Below the pieces are notes generated by a model. The model was not told the origin of the DNA. It ran no database searches and saw only the letters and a list, made by a program, of their open reading frames with translations. A stretch of 5,412 nt of DNA from CAJQND01 sp051010055 (GTDB taxonomy: Bacteria; Pseudomonadota; Alphaproteobacteria; Rhizobiales; CAJQND01), in NCBI GenBank assembly GCA_051010055.1, contig JBPCVY010000224.1, forward strand, positions 1 to 5,412, given 5' to 3'. The position numbers and the translations under genes were made by a program. Shown one piece after another: positions 1 through 5,107 of this stretch (position 1 is its first letter; the number at the start of each line of letters is the position of its first letter).

Positions 1-554
1 CTGTCCATGCGAAAATAGATAAAAAAACCCAGACCATGCGGGTCTCCGTGAACGGGCGGCACATGTATACCTGGAAGGTATCAACCGGGGCCTACAGTTA
101 TCACACGCCAAGCGGCACCTACTCGCCCAAGCGCATGCACACAATGTGGCGCTCGCGCAAGTACCAAAACGCGCCAATGCCCCATGCGATTTTCTTCAAG
201 GGCGGCTACGCGGTGCACGGCACAGGCTCTATTTCACGGCTTGGCAGGCCTGCCTCTCACGGCTGCATCAGGTTGCATCCGTCAAATGCCAAGAAGCTGT
301 TCTCTTTGGTGCGCAAACACGGCATGAGCAATTCGCGCATAACTCTTTACGGCTCATATCCTTATAAATCTGCGGACCGCAAATATGGCAAGGCGTTGCG
401 CTGGGCAGACGCCAATCCACGCGCGGCACGCAAGAAGAAAAAGCGCCGTACCGCAAGCCAGCGGAAGAAGCGCCGTTATGCCAGCTATAAGCAAAAGCGC
501 CGCACCCGCACCGCAAGCCGGAACAGCAACTTCTTTGATGAACTGTTCCGCTAG
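1..554 (+). CDS. L,D-transpeptidase (YkuD domain), 5' end cut by the window
   Basis: Family role: periplasmic L,D-transpeptidases make 3-3 cross-links in peptidoglycan or attach proteins to it, using a catalytic cysteine. The sequence shows the YkuD signature: numbering from the Met at 36, VHG with His61, then SHGCIRL with His75, Gly76, Cys77 (nucleophile) and Arg79. The substrate-side segments STGAYSYHTPSGTY and a Phe-Phe-Lys-Gly-Gly turn also fit. The frame (codons begin at base 3) is open to the left edge and reads VHAKIDKKTQT before that Met, matching the first beta strand of the domain. The true start and export signal therefore lie upstream, and the Met at 36 is internal. After the domain comes a tail, about residues 130-162, very rich in Lys and Arg (runs KKKKRR, RKKRR, KQKRR), ending in NFFDELFR. 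The tail is unusual and may hold the enzyme on anionic wall or membrane polymers (inference). A terminator follows the TAG stop. Confidence 0.93.
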   Translation, partial: VHAKIDKKTQTMRVSVNGRHMYTWKVSTGAYSYHTPSGTYSPKRMHTMWRSRKYQNAPMPHAIFFKGGYAVHGTGSISRLGRPASHGCIRLHPSNAKKLFSLVRKHGMSNSRITLYGSYPYKSADRKYGKALRWADANPRAARKKKKRRTASQRKKRRYASYKQKRRTRTASRNSNFFDELFR

Positions 555-596
555 GGTCTAGTCACTGATCCAAACGAGGGTTTTCCAGGTACATAT

Positions 597-630
597 AAAA
601 CGCGCTGCTTTTGCGGCGCGTTTTTTGTTT
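597..630 (+). terminator. Intrinsic terminator of the L,D-transpeptidase gene
   Basis: AAAACGCGCTGC (597-608), a TTTT loop (609-612) and GCGGCGCGTTTT (613-624) form a 12-bp stem with one T-G pair, followed by TT-G-TTT. This is a textbook rho-independent terminator 43 bases after the transpeptidase stop. It separates that gene from the downstream CBS gene, which must have its own promoter. Confidence 0.9.
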
Positions 631-649
631 GCCCAGCCCAATTCGAACA

Positions 650-663
650 TTGATCGACATCAA
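650..663 (+). promoter_or_regulatory. FNR/FixK-type binding site upstream of the CBS-BON gene
   Basis: TTGATCGACATCAA is a perfect match to the TTGAT-N4-ATCAA palindrome bound by FNR, FixK and FnrL regulators of the CRP/FNR family. It lies between the terminator at 597-630 and the CBS gene, its centre 97.5 bases before the ATG. A class II activator position (-41.5) would put the transcription start near base 698 and leave a leader of about 55 bases. No good -10 hexamer is visible where that predicts it, as is common at activated promoters. The implied role is induction under low oxygen. The site is seen directly; the regulator and the direction of control are inferred. Confidence 0.75.
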
Positions 664-753
664 TGCCCCGATTGTGGTTTGCAGGTTTCCTGCACCCAGC
701 AGCGCAAAGCCTCCGCCGGTTGCGCCCTGCTCTGTTTGCTATAGGAGCTTTAT

Positions 754-1440
754 ATGCATGCACGCGACGTGATGACCGCTCCGGTGGTGACGGCAACACC
801 AGATGCAACGGTTCTGGAAATTGCAGAAAAACTGCTGGAACACCACATTTCGGCGGTGCCCATTGTAAACGAGGACAGCGCCATATTAGGGATTGTTAGC
901 GAGGGCGACCTTATCCGCCGCACCGAGCTGGGCTCCGGTAAGCGCCGCTCATGGTGGCTGGCTGCACTTGCCGGCAAGGCGTTGGCGGCAGAGGAATTCA
1001 TCAAGTCTCACGGAATGCATGCGCGCGATATCATGACCCAGGATGTGTTGGTGGCCGATGAAGACACGCCCCTGTGGGAGATTGCCGAGCAGCTTGAACG
1101 GTGCCGTATCAAGCGGCTTCCCGTGGTCAAGGATGGCAAGCTTTCAGGCATCGTGAGCCGCGCCAACCTGCTTCAGGCGCTAACGCTGCACCGGCCTGAC
1201 GAAGACGCCGCGCCAACGCTGAAGGATAAGGAAATCCGCGCCCGGATTATGGATGTTTTGAAGAAAGAAGCCTGGCCGGAAACCAGCCACCTGAACCTCG
1301 TTGTGAAAGACGGCACGGTTTATCTGTGGGGCACAGTAAGCTCTGAACTGCAGGCAAACGCGCTGAGGGCTGCTGCAGAAAGCACCGAAGGCGTCAAAAG
1401 CGTCGTCGACAACACGGCCGTCGCAAAAGTGCTTTATTAG
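754..1440 (+). CDS. Tandem CBS-domain protein with C-terminal BON domain
   Basis: This is a complete 228-residue, probably cytoplasmic protein. CBS domain 1 spans about residues 4-57 (VMTAPVVTATPDATV, then GIVSEGDLIRR). CBS domain 2 spans about 90-145 (IMTQDVLVADEDTPL, then GIVSRANLLQAL). The pair forms a Bateman module, which in this family binds adenine nucleotides. A linker with RRSWWLAALAGKALAAEEF lies between them. Residues about 157-226 form a BON domain (VVKDGTVYLWGTVSS, ending EGVKSVVDNTAV), a fold linked to membrane or phospholipid association. In CBS 2 the Asp that usually contacts ribose in GIVSxxDL is Asn138, whereas CBS 1 keeps Asp52, so the two sites may bind ligand differently. 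AGGAG at 743-747, six bases from the ATG, fixes the start. The FNR/FixK box at 650-663 suggests induction at low oxygen. Exact ligand and partner are unknown. Confidence 0.94.
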   Translation: MHARDVMTAPVVTATPDATVLEIAEKLLEHHISAVPIVNEDSAILGIVSEGDLIRRTELGSGKRRSWWLAALAGKALAAEEFIKSHGMHARDIMTQDVLVADEDTPLWEIAEQLERCRIKRLPVVKDGKLSGIVSRANLLQALTLHRPDEDAAPTLKDKEIRARIMDVLKKEAWPETSHLNLVVKDGTVYLWGTVSSELQANALRAAAESTEGVKSVVDNTAVAKVLY

Positions 1441-1476
1441 ATGCCCCGCCGCTCAGGTGCGGGCTGTTCCCCCTAC

Positions 1477-1560
1477 CTCATCCCGAGTTTGACGAGGGAT
1501 GAAGAGGGAAAAGAAACAACCACCGCGCTTGCCTTCATCCCTCGTCAATCTCGGGATGAG
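1477..1560. repeat. 84-bp intergenic palindromic repeat, intact copy
   Basis: Left arm 1477-1504 (begins CTCATCCCGAG, ends GAGGGATGAAG) and right arm 1533-1560 are inverted complements matching at 27 of 28 positions, with a 28-base loop containing GGGAAAAGAAACAAC. In RNA this would fold into a very long hairpin. It sits between two convergent genes, 36 bases after the CBS stop, and could act as a bidirectional terminator or RNA-stabilising element there. The same arm and loop sequences recur, interrupted, at 2165-2380, so this is a member of a dispersed repeat family and not a one-off hairpin. Confidence 0.88.
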
Positions 1561-1576
1561 AGTCGGCGGGCGCAAA

Positions 1577-1619
1577 CTCACAACACAAAAAAACGCCCGG
1601 GAATGACGGGCGCTGTGAG
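1577..1619 (-). terminator. Intrinsic terminator of the minus-strand gene at 1634-1933
   Basis: Read on the minus strand, CGCCCG (1612-1607) pairs with CGGGCG (1599-1594) across a seven-base loop, followed directly by seven Ts (1593-1587). An outer stem, CTCACA (1577-1582) with TGTGAG (1614-1619), can enclose it. It begins about 15 bases after the TAG stop of the minus-strand gene. Confidence 0.88.
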
Positions 1620-1633
1620 TGGTGGTACGGGGG

Positions 1634-1933
1634 CTAACCTTTGCCAGGCATCAGCCCGGCCGGAAGGTGCTTTTGCTCCTCCCGCCGGCCGCGCTGGAAG
1701 AGGCTCAGCATGGAATGAACATCCCGCTCGAGCAATTCAGTGGCCCGGCGCTGGGACTTCAACATAGTCCGCGTTAAATGGGTGAGCGTTATCACGTGGG
1801 CCTCGATGTGACGCATGTTTGCGTTCATCTCCTGCACCACGAAACAAAGCTTGCGGTTTTCCTCTTCCCTGTTGATGTCTGAGGGAGAGGACTCGTGTTT
1901 TGATGTAATTGTGGTATCAGTTTCTTCAGCCAT
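1634..1933 (-). CDS. Small charged, predicted coiled-coil protein of unknown function
   Basis: A 99-residue protein with no recognised family. The start is the ATG at 1933-1931 (MAEETDTTIT): it has an ideal AGGAGG five bases upstream, whereas the longer reading from 1987 has none and would run through a hairpin. Residues 1-25 are polar and acidic (likely disordered). Residues about 27-82 are amphipathic helix with spaced hydrophobics (LCFVVQEMNANM, VITLTHLTRTML, ATELLERDVHSMLSLF), fitting a coiled coil or oligomerising helix. The tail is basic, ending in PAGLMPGKG. There is one cysteine (Cys30), and no signal peptide or membrane segment, so it is probably cytoplasmic. It is transcribed alone, convergent with the CBS gene, between its own terminator and a structured leader. 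A scaffold or adaptor role is possible but not shown. Confidence 0.8.
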   Translation of the reverse strand: MAEETDTTITSKHESSPSDINREEENRKLCFVVQEMNANMRHIEAHVITLTHLTRTMLKSQRRATELLERDVHSMLSLFQRGRREEQKHLPAGLMPGKG

Positions 1934-1962
1934 TCCGGCCTCCTGTGTAGGTTGGTTGGTTA

Positions 1963-2018
1963 GGGTTCTGTTCGGTGCGGTAAACACCGGCAGAACCCGC
2001 TTGGTTTAAGGGCCAAGC
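1963..2018 (-). other. Two adjacent hairpins in the leader of the minus-strand gene
   Basis: GCTTGG (1999-2004) pairs with CCAAGC (2013-2018), and immediately next to it GGGTTCTG (1963-1970) pairs with CAGAACCC (1991-1998). The second stem continues inward as CGGTG (1973-1977) with CACCG (1985-1989) around a seven-base loop. The stems abut without a spacer. In the minus-strand transcript they lie about 30 bases before the AGGAGG, with an ACC/AACC-rich linker (the GGTTGGTTGGTTA run on the plus strand) between. A leader structure affecting translation or RNA stability is plausible. No T run follows, so this is not a terminator. Confidence 0.5.
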
Positions 2019-2035
2019 TCTGAGAGTGGACGATC

Positions 2036-2090
2036 ATTTTTGTGATTTATATTCATATATATAATTTAAATATTTTTGTTTAACTCTTAC
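2036..2090 (-). promoter_or_regulatory. AT-rich probable promoter region of the minus-strand gene
   Basis: This is the only strongly AT-rich stretch near here (ATATATATAATTTAAATA and flanks). It lies directly upstream of the hairpin leader of the gene at 1634-1933. On the minus strand, TTAAAC (2083-2078) and TATATA (2061-2056) are 16 bases apart and make a weak sigma-70-like pair; TATAAA at 2051-2046 is an alternative -10. The position is reasonable but the hexamers are poor matches, so the exact promoter is uncertain. Confidence 0.3.
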
Positions 2091-2100
2091 CAACCACTAT

Positions 2101-2435
2101 GTTCGAGACGCGATGCCTGCGCATCGCTCCTCACCATGAGGACTGAGGGAGCCGAACCCTCAATCCTCATCCCGAGCCTGTCGAGGGATGAAGTGGGAAA
2201 AGAAACAAGGCCGCCCCCGCGGACAAGATCAGCCCGCGCGAACAAGGAGAGCGCGGTTAAGCTGATCGACTGTAGACCGAGCGCGCTAGCGCGAACTGCC
2301 GCGAGCGAGATAAACAAACACCGCACTTGTGTTCATCCATCGAGACGGTGGCTGCACCACCTCCTCGGGATGAGGATTGATGGTGCCGCGCCTCTCCAAC
2401 CTCATGGTGAGGAGGCGCGGAGCGCCGTCTCGAAC
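2101..2435. repeat. Composite nested palindromic repeat (mosaic intergenic element)
   Basis: Outer arms: GTTCGAGACG (2101-2110) pairs with CGTCTCGAAC (2426-2435), and CTCCTCACCATGAGG (2127-2141) pairs with 2400-2414. Each side also carries its own small hairpin: GCGATGC-CTGC-GCATCGC at 2110-2127 and GGCGC-GGA-GCGCC at 2414-2426. Inner arms: the 17 bases 2160-2176 are perfectly complementary to 2364-2380, and TCGAGGGATGAA (2181-2192) pairs with 2332-2343 with one mismatch. The inner part is a second copy of the repeat at 1477-1560. The right end lies 17 bases from the end of the broken gene at 2453. The long plus-strand reading frame through here has no ribosome site and merely crosses the repeat; I see no gene in 2036-2452. 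Confidence 0.82.
2203..2317. repeat. 103-bp structured insert in the second repeat copy, flanked by AAACAA
   Basis: Compared with the intact copy at 1477-1560, the loop here is interrupted. Both copies share GGGAAAAGAAACAA before, and a CACCGC(G/A)CTTG segment after, the interruption. The extra sequence is 2209-2311, bordered by AAACAA at 2203-2208 and again at 2312-2317, like a six-base target duplication. Inside, GATCAGC-CCGCGC (2227-2239) pairs with GCGCGG-TTAA-GCTGATC (2251-2267; TTAA bulges), and CGCGCTAGCGCG (2282-2293) is a perfect palindrome. There are no clear terminal inverted repeats and no reading frame. It could be a tiny mobile repeat unit; insertion is inferred from comparing two copies only. 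Confidence 0.55.
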
Positions 2436-2542
2436 CATGGAGGGGACCCGTTCTATGGCTGGTTTGCCCGAAGCTTTTCCATCAAAGCCGCGTCTGTTCC
2501 CTCAAGGATGAGTTCTGCGCCTTCGCCATCCATCATGAAACG

Positions 2543-2989
2543 TCAATCTTTCACCAGTTCGCCGGCAACTGAGACACGCCAGCCAGTTGTGCTTCCTGCC
2601 AATCCTGCCTGCTTCAGCTTTCCTGAAACTGCCGGGCTGAGGCGGATTTTTATTACGCCATCGCTTATCCCGGCGGATGTGAGTTCGTCAGCACTCACCG
2701 GTAAGAAGGAAATTTCTTCATAAAATTCGATGGCGGCTTGCGTGCCGGGGTTTTCAGCCCTGCGGGCAGCTTCGATGCGTTCCACAAACCATTCATATTC
2801 AACGCCGGTCCGCCCGGAGATATTAATCGTTCTCATTGTGCCTGCGTCATGAACCTTGAGACCGGACAGCCAAACCTTTCCCATAAATGCCGCCATGGTT
2901 TTCTCACCAAGAAGGGCCGCGAGGAACTGGTTAAGTTTCTCAGCACACGCCAGGGAAAAGCGGGCCACCAGAGCCGGAACTTTTTCCAT
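2543..2989 (-). CDS. Central fragment of the split gene (148 residues), would be annotated as hypothetical
   Basis: This is the longest uninterrupted part of the broken gene. It begins at the first ATG after the in-frame TAG, with only a weak AGGA four bases upstream, and ends at the in-frame TGA. It holds the rest of repeat 1 (from MEKVPALVARFSLACAEKL to about RIEAARRAENP) and most of repeat 2 (AAIEFYEEISFLPVSADEL onward), stopping at GELVKD before the last strand and helix. The missing end, RFMMDGEGAELILEG and on to LRANQP, follows the TGA in the same frame. Read alone it lacks a signal peptide, so it would stay in the cytoplasm, unlike its intact form. Expression as a separate protein is doubtful. 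Confidence 0.45.
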   Translation of the reverse strand: MEKVPALVARFSLACAEKLNQFLAALLGEKTMAAFMGKVWLSGLKVHDAGTMRTINISGRTGVEYEWFVERIEAARRAENPGTQAAIEFYEEISFLPVSADELTSAGISDGVIKIRLSPAVSGKLKQAGLAGSTTGWRVSVAGELVKD

Positions 2990-2995
2990 GCCATC

Positions 2996-3151
2996 CTAGG
3001 TAACCTGCACATTCTCGATGTCGGATGTGTAGATGGTATGGGCCTTGCCTACTTTATAGAGCGTGAAAGCCGCACCTGGTTTGTCAGATGCGGCAGCCGG
3101 CCCATAGAAGAAAATCAGGGATAAAAAACAAACCGTCAAAAACTTCCGCAA
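2996..3151 (-). CDS. N-terminal fragment of the split gene: signal peptide and first strands
   Basis: This 51-residue open segment runs from TTG (RBS AAAGGA, eight bases away) to the TAG at 2998-2996. Residues 1-21 form a Sec-type signal peptide (basic RK, hydrophobic FLTVCFLSLIFF, AAA cleavage site). The remaining 30 residues (SDKPGAAFTLYKVGKAHTIY and TSDIENVQVT) are the first beta strands of the repeat that continues, in the same frame, beyond the stop. Alone it would release only a short exported peptide. If the gene is still used, this is the only part translated from the visible ribosome site without readthrough. Confidence 0.45.
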   Translation of the reverse strand: MRKFLTVCFLSLIFFYGPAAASDKPGAAFTLYKVGKAHTIYTSDIENVQVT

Positions 3152-3328
3152 TTCGAAATTCCTTTAGTCAAACATCCTCCCCGCCCTACCAGACGGTTAC
3201 CTTAACATGTTGACCTAAAGAATGGCTTCTTGCGGGGACTTTTATTGCAAAAATTGAGTTACCTGGCGTTGAGACCAATTCGGAGCCCGGTCCAAGACGT
3301 TGTCAGCGGTCCCTATGTTCAAGAAACA
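3152..3328. other. Intergenic gap between the 569-residue gene and the split gene
   Basis: This 177-base gap separates two genes pointing the same way (minus strand). I found no convincing intrinsic terminator after the large gene and no clear promoter hexamers for the split gene, apart from its AAAGGA ribosome site at 3165-3160. AACATGTT (3205-3212) is a short perfect palindrome of unknown meaning. No credible reading frame or RNA gene was seen. Cotranscription across the gap is possible but the distance makes a shared operon uncertain. Confidence 0.4.
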
Positions 3329-5038
3329 CTATTGAATAGTCGGTCCCCGCGCGCCGACGGGCAAAGAAAAAGCGCTTGTGAGGCCAGATAAGATCCCTGT
3401 TTCGCCAATCATTGGCAATCCTCTTCTTTCGTGTGCGAATGCGCTAGCAATCAGCAACCCGGCCAAGGTGTCAAAGCGTCCGGCAGAAGTTTTTTCAATT
3501 GCCTTCTTTGCCAAAAACGAAGCTCTTTCAGAGTGCCCGGCATTCAACATGGCTTCTATGAGTGTAAATACTGCAAATTCTTCATGATCGACGGTCAGGT
3601 TTAGACCAATCAGTGTGTGCAGTTTTGCGAACAAAATGTCACCAATCTGTAGCGCAGGGCTATTGGCGGCTATCCCTATAGCGCGCGCTAATTCTAACAC
3701 GTTGGAATCTTTGGCGTTTGCATCTGAGGCCGCGCCGAACAGTTGCCTCATCAATGTGACAGCTGCTAATGCGCTTGTTTTTTCGCCACTTGCGAGAAGG
3801 AATTGTACCAGCGAAAGAGCTTGGAAACGCACACCTGAAAACTCGCTCAAATCACTGAGTATGGTCTTGCTAATGATCTTTGAAGCCAATCCATTATGCA
3901 ATGCTTTGTCTTCACGGACCCCTGGCGGCGCGATAACCACCATCAAAAGCGCAAGCCGATCCTTGGCTTCGGAAACACGATTGAGTTTGATTGTGGCAAA
4001 TTCCTGAACCAGCAGTGCAGATTCCCGATCCTCTTTCGAAGTATGAAACCATAAAAGCGTCCCCAAGAAATCAAAAATGCGAACTTCGCCGCCATCTGAT
4101 GCAAGCCCGACTTTCCAGATCGCGTTCAGGCACAAGTCATCAGTTTCCAGCGCGCACTTGTGGAAATCATTCAGATAACGGCCACCGGTTTTGCCTATTC
4201 CAGCGGAAGCCGCAATTTTGGCTAAAATCAGAATATTCAAGTGGCAAAAGTTATCGCTTTCTTTTGCCTGCAGTATTTCTTGCGCATTTTCTAAATATCC
4301 CCAGGCTTTTTCAGTCAGGCCTGCTTGAATAGCGAATATAGCTAAATCCGCATTATTCCAAACTCTATCCTCATCGGAAATTGCCGTCGCGGATCGCTTC
4401 AATCTCTCAAGATTGGTGAGCATCAGTTCTACTTCACTGGTTTCGCCGGCACTGCGAAAAAACTCTACAAATTGAGAGGCAGCTGGAAGAGACGCGCTGG
4501 CGCCCGGGTTCTTCACGGCCTCCTCTTTCGCCAATGACCAAGCCGCGGCGAATGACACATCGCCGCACTTTTTTGCAATTTCTCGATTGCCGGTTTTAAG
4601 CATCGCTGTACATACAGTGAGTAGATCAAAAACTGCATCGTTGCGCATTTCATCCACATTGGAAGTCAACTGCTGCGTTGTGCGCTGAGCCAGGATATTG
4701 AGAACATTCCTTGCGCGCTGAACGTTACCCGAAGCAACCAGGTAAGTTGCGGCGGTGAAGAGACTGCGGAACTCTCGCTCGCGTTTTCGTTCATTTTTGA
4801 GATCGACCGATCGAAGCGATTCGCCGAGATTTTGCCAATCAACTTCATTCACACAAACTGCATTTTTACTCAAAAGCGAAGCAGCTGAAGCGAGGACGAC
4901 ACGTTGCAAATGCAAAATTGCTGTCTTGCCGCGATCACTGCGGAAGAAGGCAAGTGCGCATTTTTTAGTGGCAAAGGCGGGTTCGAAGAGAAGTACAAAG
5001 GCAAGGACCGGTATCAATATAAAAAAAGATCGCTTCAA
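3329..5038 (-). CDS. Exported 569-residue helical-repeat protein of unknown function
   Basis: I do not recognise a family. The start is TTG at 5038-5036, with GGGGGA five bases upstream; an in-frame TAA lies seven codons further up and no ATG precedes. Residues 1-23 form a signal peptide (MKR, a hydrophobic stretch, then PAFA with cleavage before TKK), so the protein is probably periplasmic or secreted. The rest is almost all helix, in pairs of about 30-40 residues with small residues at the turns: about 94-118 (FTAATYLVASGNVQRARNVL), 135-165, 187-212, 228-255, 268-296, 408-434 and 488-515 (TLIEAMLNAGHSERASFLAK). The hydrophobic-x-x-(A/S)G-x-x-x-x-A pattern is TPR-like, suggesting an alpha-solenoid for binding other proteins. 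Seven cysteines remain after the signal (27, 62, 143, 158, 265, 295, 303), unusual for a solenoid and able to form disulfides. No catalytic motif was found. The composition is lower in GC than the left half, and the gene is divergent from the one at 5108. Confidence 0.82.
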   Translation of the reverse strand: MKRSFFILIPVLAFVLLFEPAFATKKCALAFFRSDRGKTAILHLQRVVLASAASLLSKNAVCVNEVDWQNLGESLRSVDLKNERKREREFRSLFTAATYLVASGNVQRARNVLNILAQRTTQQLTSNVDEMRNDAVFDLLTVCTAMLKTGNREIAKKCGDVSFAAAWSLAKEEAVKNPGASASLPAASQFVEFFRSAGETSEVELMLTNLERLKRSATAISDEDRVWNNADLAIFAIQAGLTEKAWGYLENAQEILQAKESDNFCHLNILILAKIAASAGIGKTGGRYLNDFHKCALETDDLCLNAIWKVGLASDGGEVRIFDFLGTLLWFHTSKEDRESALLVQEFATIKLNRVSEAKDRLALLMVVIAPPGVREDKALHNGLASKIISKTILSDLSEFSGVRFQALSLVQFLLASGEKTSALAAVTLMRQLFGAASDANAKDSNVLELARAIGIAANSPALQIGDILFAKLHTLIGLNLTVDHEEFAVFTLIEAMLNAGHSERASFLAKKAIEKTSAGRFDTLAGLLIASAFAHERRGLPMIGETGILSGLTSAFSLPVGARGPTIQ

Positions 5039-5107
5039 ATTTATCCCCCATAAAAATTACATCTTTAAATTAGCAACTGCCGAAAAAATCACCAAGGAGA
5101 TGTAGTA
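5039..5107. promoter_or_regulatory. Compact AT-rich divergent intergenic region
   Basis: Only 69 bases separate the TTG start of the 569-residue gene (minus) from the ATG at 5108 (plus). The region carries both ribosome sites: GGGGGA on the minus strand (5049-5044) and AAGGAG on the plus strand (5094-5099). The rest is AT-rich (TAAAAATTACATCTTTAAAT). Promoters must overlap here or lie inside the opposite genes. TGTAAT on the minus strand (5061-5056) is a possible -10 without a good -35. Confidence 0.4.

Larger units (their letters stand above)
2453..3151 (-). pseudogene. Split gene: exported protein with two SecDF P1-head-like repeats, two in-frame stops
   Basis: One continuous minus-strand frame of 232 codons runs from TTG at 3151 to TAG at 2453, broken by TAG at 2998-2996 (codon 52) and TGA at 2545-2543 (codon 203). 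It starts with a good signal peptide, MRKFLTVCFLSLIFF then YGPAAA with cleavage before SD. AAAGGA lies eight bases before the TTG, and an in-frame TAA just upstream excludes a longer start. Residues about 29-128 and 137-232 look like two copies of one fold: a strand pair, an RFSLACAEKL or IRLSPAVSGKL helix entry, a G-x-V-x-L or V-x-V-x-GELV strand, and a closing helix ending AENP or ANQP. This pattern resembles the P1 head subdomain of SecDF and its small exported relatives. The repeat crosses both stops, so codons on either side of each stop belong to one protein. Nonsense decay is the simplest reading; sequence error or stop readthrough are alternatives. The domain name is tentative. Confidence 0.62.

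Noticed and set aside
36..38. ATG at 36 as the start of the transpeptidase gene
   Set aside because: The frame is open to the window edge and the residues before it (VHAKIDKKTQT) continue the first strand of the domain. There is no ribosome site.
720..745. TTGCGC and TATAGG as a sigma-70 promoter of the CBS gene
   Set aside because: The spacing is only 14 bases and the -10 would overlap the ribosome site.
1441..1767. Plus-strand reading frame directly after the CBS gene
   Set aside because: It starts right after the stop without a ribosome site, runs through the palindrome and terminator, and overlaps the better-supported minus-strand gene.
1950..1962. GGTTGGTTGGTTA as a microsatellite or CRISPR-like array
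   Set aside because: It has only three short units, no spacers, and lies in the leader of a gene.
1934..1987. 18-residue N-terminal extension of the minus-strand orphan
   Set aside because: It has no ribosome site and crosses a hairpin, while the internal ATG at 1933 has AGGAGG at ideal spacing.
2076..2723. 215-codon plus-strand reading frame
   Set aside because: It is made of repeat arms plus the reverse of the split gene, with no ribosome site and no protein-like pattern.
2543..2998. Recoding of TAG and TGA as amino acids (pyrrolysine or selenocysteine)
   Set aside because: Both would be needed in one small protein, no SECIS-like hairpin or recoding gene is seen, and TAG ends several other genes here. 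Nonsense decay is simpler.
2738..3124. 128-codon plus-strand reading frame
   Set aside because: It lies antisense to the signal-peptide-bearing split gene and shows no domain or ribosome site.
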